A DNA stretch of 37,272 nucleotides from Bradyrhizobium sp. (GTDB lineage: Bacteria; Pseudomonadota; Alphaproteobacteria; Rhizobiales; Xanthobacteraceae): contig JAKFVP010000101.1 in NCBI GenBank assembly GCA_021732175.1, positions 1 to 37,272 of the forward strand. The letters are read 5' to 3'. Made by a program: the position numbers and the translations under genes. Positions 8,191 to 16,289 of this stretch are shown here, one piece after another. The notes beneath the pieces were generated by a model that searched no databases, was not told the DNA's origin, and was given only the letters and a program-made list of their open reading frames with translations. The stretch's first letter is position 1. Each line of letters starts with the position of its first letter.

Positions 8191-9272
8191 TCTTGCGCTA
8201 CGGCGGCCTGGTGTCTGCAGCGCTCGGGAGCCCCGAGAAGCTGCCGGTTGAACGCAATGCGCTTGAACCAGTAATGAAGGCCGAGCAGGTCCGTAAATCC
8301 GATGCCGCCGTGAATCTCGGTCGCCAGACGGGAGATTTCGCGGCCGGCATCACCTAGATGCGCCTTTGCCTGCAGCGCGGCAACGCGAGCTTCCTCAGGA
8401 GACCCATCCTGAGCGTGAGCCGCGTACCACACCAGCGAGCGGCACGGCTCGAGCATGGTGATGATGTCGGCGAGCGTATGCTTGACGGCTTGAAACGAGC
8501 CGATCACGCGGTCGAATTGCACCCGCTCCTTGGAATAGAGCAGCGCCTTGTCAAACATGGACTGCGCCGCCCCTAGCGTGTCGGCCGCGAGCATGACGCG
8601 GCCAGCGTCGAGCACGGCGGTCGCCGCTGCCTTCGGATCGTTGGCGGCGCCAAGGATCTCAACCCCCGCATCATGCAGTACCAAAGCCGTCAACGGTCGT
8701 GTGCGATCAAGACTGCGATGCGTGCTTACGCTGACACCGGGTTCCCCGACCGCGGCGAACAGGCCGGCACGGCCGTCATCAAGGTAGACAATGAAATGCG
8801 TCGCGTTTCCGCCATCGAGCACACCCGTTACGCATCCGGACAGCATATTTCCGGCGAGGCGGACAGCCGCCTCGCCGGTCTGCCCCGACATGCCGGCGAA
8901 CCCGACCCCGATCCGGACTTCGCCGCTTGCGATCCGCGGCAGCCATGCTTTCTGCTGGGCGCGGTCGCCACTGGCAATCAGGGCGAGGGGGGCCATGACC
9001 AGCGCAGCCGCGAATGGCGTCGGTGTCGCGTGATATCCAAGCGCCTCCGCGGCAACAGCCGCATCAAGCAGCGAGAGGCCCAGACCCCCAAAGTCCTCGG
9101 GGACCATGATGCCCATGATGCCCTGTTCCGTGAGGCCCGACCATAGTTCACCATCGAAGCCCAAGCCGCCCTCCGCGATCTTGCGCAACTTGCTCATGGG
9201 CAGTCTTTGGTCCAGAAATCCGCGCAAGGAATCCGCTAGCATCAATTGCTCTTCGCTGAGGCCGAACTCCAT
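8178..9272 (-). CDS. Acyl-CoA dehydrogenase, small partner subunit (FadE28/ChsE1-like)
   Basis: A 364-residue acyl-CoA dehydrogenase: N-terminal helical domain with VPEDFGGLGLS (about 57-67), a reduced middle beta domain, and a C-terminal helical domain with RVQFDRVIGSFQAVKH, the usual FAD-contacting motif. The family oxidises acyl-CoA to trans-2-enoyl-CoA with FAD and passes electrons to ETF. The middle domain lacks the usual TEP-(x)-GSD FAD motif, which the neighbouring larger subunit has. It starts two bases after that gene's stop. Such unequal pairs form alpha2-beta2 enzymes in steroid side-chain degradation (FadE28/FadE29, Scd1A/Scd1B), with one complete active site per pair. I infer the same here; the substrate is unknown. 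Confidence 0.85.
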   Translation of the reverse strand: MEFGLSEEQLMLADSLRGFLDQRLPMSKLRKIAEGGLGFDGELWSGLTEQGIMGIMVPEDFGGLGLSLLDAAVAAEALGYHATPTPFAAALVMAPLALIASGDRAQQKAWLPRIASGEVRIGVGFAGMSGQTGEAAVRLAGNMLSGCVTGVLDGGNATHFIVYLDDGRAGLFAAVGEPGVSVSTHRSLDRTRPLTALVLHDAGVEILGAANDPKAAATAVLDAGRVMLAADTLGAAQSMFDKALLYSKERVQFDRVIGSFQAVKHTLADIITMLEPCRSLVWYAAHAQDGSPEEARVAALQAKAHLGDAGREISRLATEIHGGIGFTDLLGLHYWFKRIAFNRQLLGAPERCRHQAAVAQEWVS

Positions 9273-9274
9273 GC

Positions 9275-10492
9275 TTATCCTCTGACGGTTGGCGGGGCGG
9301 ATTTCGGCTCGCGCGGCAGACCCAGTCCGCGCTCGCCGATGATGTTTTTCTGGATATTCGATGAGCCGCCACCGATGATGAGGCCGATGTCGTACATGTT
9401 ATCTATCTGCCAGGTGGTGGCTTCGTCGTCTTCCGCCGCTTCGCCGACCGGTTCGTAAGCGAGCCCCGCCGCGCCGAGCACGTCAACGACCAGCGATGAC
9501 AGCCGATACGCAATCATCGTCCCGTTCAGTTTGACGATCAGGCGTTTGACCCCCGAATCCTCTCCCTTCGCCTGCTCGGTCATTAATCGAAGACCGTGGT
9601 ATTTCGAGGCCATCACCTCGCCCTGGAGTTTGAGCAATCGCTCGCGATACTCGGGGATGTCGATGAATCGGCAGCCATCGAGCGTCGTTTTTTTCATCAA
9701 TTCGACAGCCCTCGCCAGACGGTAGGTCAGCTTGTTGGCGTCGCCGAGCAGCATCCGTTCGTACTTCAAGGTGACATTGGCGACATGCCAGCCGTCGCCG
9801 CGTCCCATCACAATCTGGTCGGTTGGCACGCGGACATCCGTGAAGAACGTCTCGTTGAACTCGGCGCGGCCGGTCATCGTGACCAATGGGCGCACCTCAA
9901 TGCCAGGCGCATTCATGGGGACAAGAAGGTAGGACAGCCCATCGTGCTTGCTCTTGTCGAGCTCAGTACGGCAGAGGAGGAACATCATGTCGGCGTAGTG
10001 GGCAGAACTCGTCCAGATTTTCTGGCCATTGACGATGAATTGGCTATCCTCGACACGGGCGCTGGTTTTGGCGGCGGCAAGGTCGGAGCCCGAACCGGGC
10101 TCCGAATAGCCCTGGCACCAAATGATGTCACCGCGGATGGTAGGCCCGATCCATTGAATGCACTGCTCCTTCGTTCCGACCTCGAGCAATGTCGGCACCA
10201 GCATGGAAATGCCCTGGTTCATGATGCCCGGAGACACGCCCGCGTTCGAGAATTCTTCGGCGATGATCGCCAATTCCAGGATGTCGACCGGCAGGCCGAA
10301 GCCGCCATATTCGCGGGGAATGTTGCGGGCAAAATAACCGCGCTCCAGCAGAAGCTTCTGCCAATCCAGGGCTCGCGCGTCAGGCCGCTTCCGTCCGCCC
10401 CCCGTTTTCGGCGAAAGGTGGCCGTATTTCTTTACGAAGCCGCGCGCTTCCTCCTGGAGGGCGCGATGTCGGGCGCTGTAGCGGAGGTCCAT
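9275..10492 (-). CDS. Acyl-CoA dehydrogenase, large catalytic partner subunit (FadE29/ChsE2-like)
   Basis: A 405-residue acyl-CoA dehydrogenase with all three domains: IPREYGGFGLP (58-68), the FAD motif GYSEPGSGSDLA (128-139), KIWTSSAHYADMM (158-170) and a C-terminal ERGLGLPREP. Glu245 in KYERMLLG lies where isovaleryl-CoA- and ChsE2-type dehydrogenases carry the catalytic base. It is the first gene of a minus-strand pair with the small subunit at 8178-9272 and diverges from the thiolase-fold/DUF35/hydratase operon across a 209-base promoter gap. The expected reaction is alpha,beta-dehydrogenation of a bulky or branched acyl-CoA. The pairing with a subunit lacking the FAD motif supports a heteromer. 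Confidence 0.88.
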   Translation of the reverse strand: MDLRYSARHRALQEEARGFVKKYGHLSPKTGGGRKRPDARALDWQKLLLERGYFARNIPREYGGFGLPVDILELAIIAEEFSNAGVSPGIMNQGISMLVPTLLEVGTKEQCIQWIGPTIRGDIIWCQGYSEPGSGSDLAAAKTSARVEDSQFIVNGQKIWTSSAHYADMMFLLCRTELDKSKHDGLSYLLVPMNAPGIEVRPLVTMTGRAEFNETFFTDVRVPTDQIVMGRGDGWHVANVTLKYERMLLGDANKLTYRLARAVELMKKTTLDGCRFIDIPEYRERLLKLQGEVMASKYHGLRLMTEQAKGEDSGVKRLIVKLNGTMIAYRLSSLVVDVLGAAGLAYEPVGEAAEDDEATTWQIDNMYDIGLIIGGGSSNIQKNIIGERGLGLPREPKSAPPTVRG

Positions 10493-10559
10493 AGAGACGC
10501 TCTTTCCCAGGCGCGGTTTGTGCCTGTTACTCTACACGGAAAGGACTAGCCACGGTCGA

Positions 10560-10588
10560 TTGACCGCGCTACGGATTAAATCTAACAT
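10560..10588 (+). promoter_or_regulatory. Predicted sigma-70 promoter of thiolase-fold/DUF35/hydratase operon
   Basis: TTGACC at 10560-10565 and TAACAT at 10583-10588 are spaced by exactly 17 bases, matching five of six and four of six consensus positions. The -10 hexamer lies inside the 14-bp palindrome at 10582-10595, so a bound repressor would block RNA polymerase. The predicted transcription start near 10595 gives a leader of about 105 bases. This is a by-eye prediction. Confidence 0.45.
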
Positions 10589-10595
10589 CTGTTCG
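10582..10595. promoter_or_regulatory. Operator-like palindrome, site 1
   Basis: The sequence CTAACATCTGTTCG fits the pattern C(T/G)AAC-N4-GTT(A/C)G shared by four sites in this window. It lies in the divergent gap and covers the predicted -10 box. Length and symmetry suit a TetR-type repressor dimer. No TetR gene is present in the window, so the regulator is unknown. Confidence 0.55.
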
Positions 10596-10701
10596 AAATA
10601 GTCGTGCCTTGGGCGGCCGGCGTCAAGTAGAAAGCTTGAATGATTGTTCCGTCGTCACGGAAATCGTTCAGGGGTTGCGAGCCTCCGTGGGAGCTTTGCC
10701 T

Positions 10702-11853
10702 ATGTCACTGAAAGAAAAGGCCGCCATCACTGGCGTGGGAGAGACCGAGTACACGCGCATGTCGGGCAAGAGCATACTTGCGCTTCAGCTCGAGGCTTCG
10801 TTGAATGCGATTGCGGATGCGGGGCTCAGTCCCAAGGAAATCGACGGCATTATTCCATACTCGAATTCGCCGGTCGTAGCCGAAGACTTTGTCACGAATT
10901 TCGGTATATCCGACCTGCGCTTTTCGGCCACTGCGCCGCTCGGCGGAGCCAGCTGCGTCGCGGCCATACAATGTGCGCTGCTCGCGATCAGCGGCGGCGT
11001 GTGCAGCAACGTGCTGATCCCGATCGGTCGTAACGGCTCGTCTGCGGGTCGCATCGGCACGCGCGTTCAGCAAATGCCCCAGTTCAAGGTCGTTGGTGAG
11101 CATGAGATGCCGGTCGGCGCGATCGCCCCGGCACAGCTATATGCGCCGATGGCCCGTCGCCATATGGAACTGTTCGGCACGACGAGCTCGCAGCTTGGCG
11201 AAATCGCCGTGTCTACCCGTCACAACGCAATTCTCAATGGCCATGGGATGATGACGAAGCCGCTGACCCTTGAGGATCACCAGACGTCACGCATGATCTC
11301 CGATCCTTTGAGACTTTATGATTGCAGCCTGGAAAGCGACGGCGGCGCGGCGATCGTGGTCAGTGGCGCGGACCGGGCAAATGATCTTCGCAAACCACCG
11401 GTCTACGTCATGGGGGTCGCCGAAGGCCATCCGGATTCACCGAGCGTCATCACGCAACGCCCGGATATGACGCGCCTCGGGATCGCGAAGGCTGCGCCGA
11501 AGGCGTTTGCCATGGCCGGTGTTTCGCCTGGAGATATTGACGTTGCCGAGATTTACGACTGCTTCACCTACATCGTGCTGTGTCAACTTGAAGACCTCGG
11601 CTTTTGCAAGAAAGGCGAGGGCGGTCCGTTTGTTGCGAGCGGAGCGATTCGGCTTGGAGGAAAATTGCCGATCAACACCCACGGCGGACTGCTTTCTCAG
11701 GCGCATATGGTCGGCATGAACCACATTGTTGAACTTGTGCGTCAACTCAGAGGCGAGGCCGGCAAGGCACAAGTTAGGGGAGCCGAGATCGGCCTTGTGA
11801 CTGGATACGGCGATATGGGCGACGGATCCGTCGCGATCATGCGCAAAGGATGA
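10702..11853 (+). CDS. Thiolase-fold protein, probable non-thiolytic C-C lyase/aldolase type (Ltp2/Sal1-like)
   Basis: A 383-residue protein of the SCP-x/lipid-transfer thiolase family. The ATG at 10702 is preceded by GGGAG at good spacing. Counting back from the conserved GG at 98-99, the position of the usual nucleophilic Cys falls on Gly82 (PLGGASC at 79-85; a Cys lies three residues later). The usual HDCFT motif reads YDCFT (285-289), and NTHGG is kept at 325-329. Proteins with these changes include the aldolases that cleave steroid side-chain CoA thioesters and need a DUF35 partner. The next gene, overlapping by four bases, is such a DUF35 protein. I infer a retro-aldol or related C-C cleavage; ordinary thiolysis is not excluded. 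Confidence 0.82.
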   Translation: MSLKEKAAITGVGETEYTRMSGKSILALQLEASLNAIADAGLSPKEIDGIIPYSNSPVVAEDFVTNFGISDLRFSATAPLGGASCVAAIQCALLAISGGVCSNVLIPIGRNGSSAGRIGTRVQQMPQFKVVGEHEMPVGAIAPAQLYAPMARRHMELFGTTSSQLGEIAVSTRHNAILNGHGMMTKPLTLEDHQTSRMISDPLRLYDCSLESDGGAAIVVSGADRANDLRKPPVYVMGVAEGHPDSPSVITQRPDMTRLGIAKAAPKAFAMAGVSPGDIDVAEIYDCFTYIVLCQLEDLGFCKKGEGGPFVASGAIRLGGKLPINTHGGLLSQAHMVGMNHIVELVRQLRGEAGKAQVRGAEIGLVTGYGDMGDGSVAIMRKG

Positions 11854-12275
11854 TCGCAATGACTGCGGAGACCTACCTCAAGCCCGTTCCTGAGCCGACC
11901 CATGAGTCGAAGCCCTATTGGGATGGCCTCCAAAATGGACGGCTGCTCCTTCAGAAATGCGGGCAATGCGGAAAAATCCGTCACTATCCAAGGCCGGTTT
12001 GTGACGTCTGTTATTCGTTTGAAGTGAAATGGATCGAGGCCTCGGGCCGGGGAACGGTCCACAGCTGGACCATCACCCATCACGCCTTCAATCCCGGGTT
12101 CAAGCTCGATTTACCTTACATTCTGGCCACTATCGACCTCGAGGAGGGCGTACGGATGCAAGTCCCTCTTCGCGGCGCCAGGGAGACGGACGTCAAACTT
12201 GGGCTGCCGGTTCGTGTCATTTTCGAACAGGCCAAGCCCGATCTGGTGACTCCCGCCTGTGTAACCGCGTCGTGA
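11850..12275 (+). CDS. DUF35 OB-fold zinc-ribbon protein, partner of thiolase-fold enzyme
   Basis: A 141-residue protein with an N-terminal rubredoxin-like zinc ribbon (Cys37, Cys40, Cys51, Cys54) and an OB-fold domain from about residue 62 (SGRGTVHSWTI) to 135. DUF35 proteins bind thiolase-fold partners, and in the Ltp2-ChsH2 system the DUF35 domain is required for aldolase activity. The start overlaps the stop of the thiolase-fold gene (ATGA at 11850-11853), which supports a stoichiometric complex; a second ATG at 11859 is possible. The hydratase gene follows after 26 bases. It is a separate protein here, whereas in some systems DUF35 is fused to a MaoC domain. Confidence 0.9.
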   Translation: MIAMTAETYLKPVPEPTHESKPYWDGLQNGRLLLQKCGQCGKIRHYPRPVCDVCYSFEVKWIEASGRGTVHSWTITHHAFNPGFKLDLPYILATIDLEEGVRMQVPLRGARETDVKLGLPVRVIFEQAKPDLVTPACVTAS

Positions 12276-12301
12276 CCATCACCACCCGGAGCGGCATCAA
12301 G

Positions 12302-13162
12302 ATGAACGTGGACATTGACGCACTGCGCAAGCACATCGGGACGAAAATCGTCGAGCACGATGTCGCCACCCAGGCGCCGCTGCGCGGACTTGCGGTGACC
12401 TTCGATCGGCAGGACCAGATTCCAGGGCCCGGGGATCCGATCCAGCCGGGGTGGCATCTGGTGTATTTCATGCCGCTGTCGCCCAAGGCTACTCTCGGTG
12501 ACGATGGGTTGCCGATCTCTGGCGGCGTTCTGCCGCCGATGCCGTTTCCACGGCGGATGTATGCGGGAACCGAACTGACCTTCCACGATCCGATCCGCCT
12601 CGGCGATGCGCTCAAGCGCGAGACGGAGTTCACCGATGTCTCGCTACGGTCGGGCGGTACCGGAGCGTTGATATTCGCGACGCAGACCCGTCGCATTTTC
12701 ACGCCTCGCGGCCTTTCGATTGTAGAACAAAATCACACAGTGTTCCGCGAAGAAGTGAAGCCTGGAGAGAAGAGCGTCACACCGAAAAGGAACAAGCCGC
12801 CAGCCGATACACCGTGGCGCCGAACGATTACGACGGACCCGGTTTCCTTGTTCCGCTATTCCGCGCTGACTTTCAACCCGCACCGCATTCATTACGACCG
12901 GGACTATGCGATGCGCGTCGAAGGTTATCCCGGCCTTGTCGTGCATGGACCCTACTCGCAGCAGTGCCTGATCGACCTTGCGCGCGATCACGCTCCGGAA
13001 AAAACGCTAAAATCGTTTTCGCAGCGCGCCCGTGCACCACTGTTCGACACGGCGCCTTTCAGCGTCGTTGGCCGCGCCGTTGACGGCGAAAAAGGAGCGG
13101 AGCTGTGGGCCCTCACACCGGAGGGAACCATCGCCATGGAAGTCACAATACGATACGCGTGA
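12302..13162 (+). CDS. MaoC/HTD2-type double hotdog enoyl-CoA hydratase
   Basis: The ATG at 12302 has GGAG ten bases upstream and gives 286 residues; a GTG at 12272 overlapping the previous stop is an alternative. The protein has two hotdog domains: an N-terminal FAS1-like dehydratase half (to about 150) and a C-terminal half with ALTFNPHRIHYD at 188-199, the place of the hydratase-2 catalytic motif. Family members hydrate enoyl-CoA thioesters, for example mesaconyl-C4-CoA hydratase. In this operon it would supply the beta-hydroxyacyl-CoA for the thiolase-fold/DUF35 pair, using the enoyl-CoA made by the divergent dehydrogenase pair. The substrate is unknown. Confidence 0.87.
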   Translation: MNVDIDALRKHIGTKIVEHDVATQAPLRGLAVTFDRQDQIPGPGDPIQPGWHLVYFMPLSPKATLGDDGLPISGGVLPPMPFPRRMYAGTELTFHDPIRLGDALKRETEFTDVSLRSGGTGALIFATQTRRIFTPRGLSIVEQNHTVFREEVKPGEKSVTPKRNKPPADTPWRRTITTDPVSLFRYSALTFNPHRIHYDRDYAMRVEGYPGLVVHGPYSQQCLIDLARDHAPEKTLKSFSQRARAPLFDTAPFSVVGRAVDGEKGAELWALTPEGTIAMEVTIRYA

Positions 13163-13400
13163 GAACAATGGTTAATGAAAAAGTTGTTTTGACGGATATC
13201 AATGATTGTGGCCAATCATCGCTTCTGTGTAAGCAGTTATGCCCCGAAGCGCGCGTCAGCTTAAAGAAGCTCCGCCGCAAAGCTGATGATGTTTAAGCAG
13301 CCATGTGGGTTGACTTCACGATAGACGATCTGGCGATCCTTCAGGCTCAGCTACGGCTGCTCATGGCGCAACCCGCGAGTGTAGATCGTGCGGCCGACGA
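13163..13400. other. Intergenic gap with small hairpin
   Basis: This 238-base gap lies between the hydratase and the alpha/beta hydrolase on the same strand. It contains a 7-bp inverted repeat, ATGATTG at 13202-13208 and CAATCAT at 13213-13219, with a four-base loop. There is no T-run after it, so it is a weak terminator candidate. A short open frame from 13168 has no ribosome site and no recognisable protein. The hydrolase may have its own promoter here, but I see no clear one. Confidence 0.35.
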
Positions 13401-14297
13401 GTGGGATCAAAAGAGCGCAGGACGGGCAATTTGAGAATGATCGCTTCTAGGGTTGGCAAAATTGCGACGTTGACGTCGGACAACGTGAATAGCTGCGCTC
13501 CGCTTCTGCATTTCGCACATGCGACCGGCTTCAATGCGGAAACGTATCGACGCTTTCTGGAGCAGCTATCAGCAAGCTTCCGTGTCGTCGCGTCCGACGC
13601 GCGTGGACATGGACGCACCACATTGCCAGCAATTCCGGAAAGGCTAACAAGTTGGGAGACCTATGAATTGGATCTTGAGGAGCTTCTTGGCGTTTACAAG
13701 GAGCCTGCCTTCCTCGTGGGTCATTCGATCGGTGCAACCGTCAGTGTGATGCTGGCGGCCCGACGGCCAGACTTGGTGCTCGGGGTGGGCTTGCTCGAGC
13801 CGTCATTTGTCCCGTTCGAGAGGGCGTATCGAGTTGCGAGCGAGCGGCGGGAGGGGCGCATCGTGGACTTCGATATTGCAATCCAGGCGCGCAAGCGCCG
13901 ATCGACATGGGCGTCCCTGCCGGAGATCCGCGAGTCTTATGCAAAGAAAGCAATGTTCGCCACTTGGCAAGACGGATTTCTTGAAGATTATCTTGAGGGT
14001 GGGTTGGTATTCCTAGCTAACGATCAAATCCGGCTGGCGTGTAATCCATCCTGGGAAGCTGCAACCTTCCAGGCCGCGACGACCGATTTTTGGGACATTC
14101 TTCCACGTTACAAAGGCAAGTTACTGTTGGCCTACGGCTCGCGATTTAGCACTGTAAGTGATGTCGATGCGAAGAAGATTGTCGAACTTGCACCTCAAAC
14201 TCGCGTATTCAATTTTCCGGAGAATAGCCATTTTCTTCCAATGGAACGGCCAGAAGCACTATCTCGGCTGATTATGAGTGAGTTTGATAATTCCTAG
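13401..14297 (+). CDS. Alpha/beta-fold hydrolase
   Basis: A 298-residue alpha/beta hydrolase read from a GTG at 13401; an ATG at 13437 would give 286 residues and may be the true start. It has an oxyanion-hole segment HATGFNAETY (40-49), the nucleophile elbow GHSIG with Ser109, the strand-top DARGHGRT, and a C-terminal histidine in ENSHFLP. These form a complete-looking serine hydrolase triad, with the acid probably in the SDVDAKK region. It converges on the Baeyer-Villiger monooxygenase 243 bases away. Since that enzyme class makes esters or lactones from ketones, a lactone or ester hydrolase role is attractive but unproven; a C-C hydrolase or CoA thioesterase is possible. Confidence 0.82.
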   Translation: MGSKERRTGNLRMIASRVGKIATLTSDNVNSCAPLLHFAHATGFNAETYRRFLEQLSASFRVVASDARGHGRTTLPAIPERLTSWETYELDLEELLGVYKEPAFLVGHSIGATVSVMLAARRPDLVLGVGLLEPSFVPFERAYRVASERREGRIVDFDIAIQARKRRSTWASLPEIRESYAKKAMFATWQDGFLEDYLEGGLVFLANDQIRLACNPSWEAATFQAATTDFWDILPRYKGKLLLAYGSRFSTVSDVDAKKIVELAPQTRVFNFPENSHFLPMERPEALSRLIMSEFDNS

Positions 14298-14540
14298 CGT
14301 GGCTATCGCCGCGGATCGATTGAGCGATTTTACTGTTGCGCCGGCGCGACGATTGCCATGAGGCCGCCCAACGTGATTGCGCGCGACTGGATCGTGGCGC
14401 CAAGCATCGGTTGTTCAGCGGAAAACATGCGGCGCCATTCCATTGGAAATCACGGAGACGACCCGGGAATCAATCGCGGAAAAGTGGACATTGACGATAA
14501 CTGCTTCCAACCCACATAACAGCCATGTGTTGATCACTCT
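14298..14540. other. Convergent intergenic gap
   Basis: This 243-base region lies between the convergent hydrolase and monooxygenase genes. I see no convincing gene and no strong bidirectional terminator hairpin with a T-run. The base composition resembles the flanking sequence. Confidence 0.4.
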
Positions 14541-16289
14541 TCAGACTACTGGGACACGTTTGGCGGCGACGGCGGCCGGTGAAATGACGTCGATGTCGAT
14601 CGGCACCCGCCAGCGCTCGGTGTAGCGCACCTGGGGCGCCGCGTTGCTGGCCGGTGCGCCTTCCAGCACAAAGCCATCGAAGCCGGCACTCATCACCTCG
14701 TTGCATTTCTGCACATAGACCGGGAAGCCGCCGATATACGGCATGAAGACGCGCGGCCGGCCGGGGATGTTGGTGCCGACATACCAGGAGCTGCAGGTCG
14801 ATCGCAGCGAAACAGTCGATACGTCAGTGACGTGCTCGACCCAGGCGTCCTCGTCCTCGCGCTTCGGCTCGATGGTCGCGGCCCCGACGTCGCGCATGTG
14901 GGCCATGCAGTCGGCCAGCCAGTCGACATGCTGCTCAATCGCCTGGATCATGCTGGCGAGCACTGAGGGACTACCGGGACCGGTGATCGTGAACAAATTG
15001 GGGAAGCCGGCGGAGGCGATCCCGAGGTAGGCGCGCGGGCCGGCGCGCCACTTCTCGGCCAGCGTCAAACCTTTGCGGCCGGTGATCGCAATCTTGTCGA
15101 ACGAACCCGTCATCGCGGCAAAGCCGGTGGCGCAGACGGCGGTGTCCAGTGGATACGCGACCCCGTCGACCTCGATGCCGTCAGGCGTGAAGCGTTCGAT
15201 CGGCGTCTTGGACACGTCGACCAGTTTGACGTGCTCCAGATTGTAGGTCTCGAAGTAGGAAGTATCGACGCAGAGCCGCTTGCAGCCGAACACGTTGTCC
15301 GGACACAGCAGGTCGGCCGTCGCCGGGTCCTTCACGATGCCGCGAATCTTGCGGCGGGCGAAGTCGGCGATGGTGTCGTTGGCGGCCTTCTCGAACAGCA
15401 GATCGCCGAAGGCGCCGAGGAAGGGCAGGCCGCCGCGGGTCCAGGCTTCCTCGTATTGCCGTTCGCGCTCTTCGGGTGCAGCCTCCAGCGCCGGCTTCAT
15501 GTTGAAAGGAAAATAGAAGCCGGTCGGGCGTCCGCGTGCCTTGGCCCGCAACGCCGGATAATCCGCCTTGGCCGCCTGCAAATATTCAGACGTCAGGCTC
15601 TCGTTGCGCGCCGGCACGGACCACGTCGCCGTGCGCTGGAATACCGTGAGGTGCGCCGCCTGCTGCGCGATGATTGGGATCGACTGAATCGCCGAGGAGC
15701 CGGTGCCGATCACGCCGACCCGCAATCCTGTAAAGTCGACGCCTTCATGCGGCCATTCGCCGGTGTGGTAGATCGGACCGCGAAAGTTCTTCATGCCCCT
15801 GAAGTTTGGCCGGTTCGGTGCCGACAGGCAGCCGACCGCCATGATGCAGAATCTGGCCAAAACCCTGTCGCCGCGGTTGGTCTCGATCAGCCAGCACCCG
15901 GCGTCTTCGTCGAACGTCGCCGCGGTGACACGCGTGTCGAACACGATATCCCGGCGCAGGTCGAAACGATCGGCAACGTGGTTGGCGTAGGAAAGGATCT
16001 CGGCCTGCGGCGCGTATTTCTCCGACCAGTTCCACTCCTGGTCCAGCTCCTCGGAGAAGGAGAATGAGTACTGCATACTCTCGACGTCGCAGCGTGCACC
16101 TGGATAGCGGTTCCAATACCAGGTGCCACCCACGCCACTGCCGGCCTCGAAGACCCGTGCCGAGAAGCTAAGCCCGCGCAGGCGATGCAGCATGTACATC
16201 CCGGCAAAGCCCGCACCCACGATAACAGCGTCGAAAACCGCTCCCATTTCGCCTGGGCGCTCTTGTCGCGTTGTGTTGTCGGCAATCAT
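14541..16289 (-). CDS. Type I Baeyer-Villiger monooxygenase (cyclohexanone/phenylacetone monooxygenase-like)
   Basis: A 582-residue FAD- and NADPH-dependent monooxygenase. It has an FAD Rossmann motif GAGFAG (25-30), the segment GGTWYWNRYPGARCD (54-68) typical of type I BVMOs, the fingerprint FRGPIYHTGEWP (169-180; pattern FxGxxxHxxxWP), and an NADPH Rossmann motif GTGSSA (195-200). These enzymes insert oxygen next to a ketone to give an ester or lactone. AAAGGAG precedes the ATG at a slightly long distance; Met15 is an alternative start. It lies 318 bases downstream of the binding-protein gene on the same strand, so it may have its own promoter. It suggests a cyclic or aryl/alkyl ketone in the pathway. 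Confidence 0.93.
   Translation of the reverse strand: MIADNTTRQERPGEMGAVFDAVIVGAGFAGMYMLHRLRGLSFSARVFEAGSGVGGTWYWNRYPGARCDVESMQYSFSFSEELDQEWNWSEKYAPQAEILSYANHVADRFDLRRDIVFDTRVTAATFDEDAGCWLIETNRGDRVLARFCIMAVGCLSAPNRPNFRGMKNFRGPIYHTGEWPHEGVDFTGLRVGVIGTGSSAIQSIPIIAQQAAHLTVFQRTATWSVPARNESLTSEYLQAAKADYPALRAKARGRPTGFYFPFNMKPALEAAPEERERQYEEAWTRGGLPFLGAFGDLLFEKAANDTIADFARRKIRGIVKDPATADLLCPDNVFGCKRLCVDTSYFETYNLEHVKLVDVSKTPIERFTPDGIEVDGVAYPLDTAVCATGFAAMTGSFDKIAITGRKGLTLAEKWRAGPRAYLGIASAGFPNLFTITGPGSPSVLASMIQAIEQHVDWLADCMAHMRDVGAATIEPKREDEDAWVEHVTDVSTVSLRSTCSSWYVGTNIPGRPRVFMPYIGGFPVYVQKCNEVMSAGFDGFVLEGAPASNAAPQVRYTERWRVPIDIDVISPAAVAAKRVPVV

Larger units (their letters stand above)
10493..10701. promoter_or_regulatory. 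Divergent promoter region of ACAD pair and thiolase-fold operon
   Basis: This 209-base gap separates the minus-strand dehydrogenase pair from the plus-strand operon at 10702. It contains a 14-bp operator-like palindrome at 10582-10595 and a plausible sigma-70 promoter at 10560-10588, both listed separately. A single repressor bound here could control both directions. The plus-strand reading frame of the thiolase-fold gene is open back to 10609, but I treat that as untranslated leader because a good ribosome site lies right before 10702. Confidence 0.6.

Noticed and set aside
9596..10549. 317-codon plus-strand frame opposite the large acyl-CoA dehydrogenase
   Set aside because: Mirror frame of a well-supported gene; no domain or ribosome site.
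10582..10595. KstR (cholesterol regulator) operator
   Set aside because: The KstR pattern has AAC and GTT separated by two bases, whereas all four sites here have four bases between them.
13105..13296. Short plus-strand open frame after the hydratase gene
   Set aside because: It overlaps the hydratase 3' end, has no ribosome site and its product is not recognisable.
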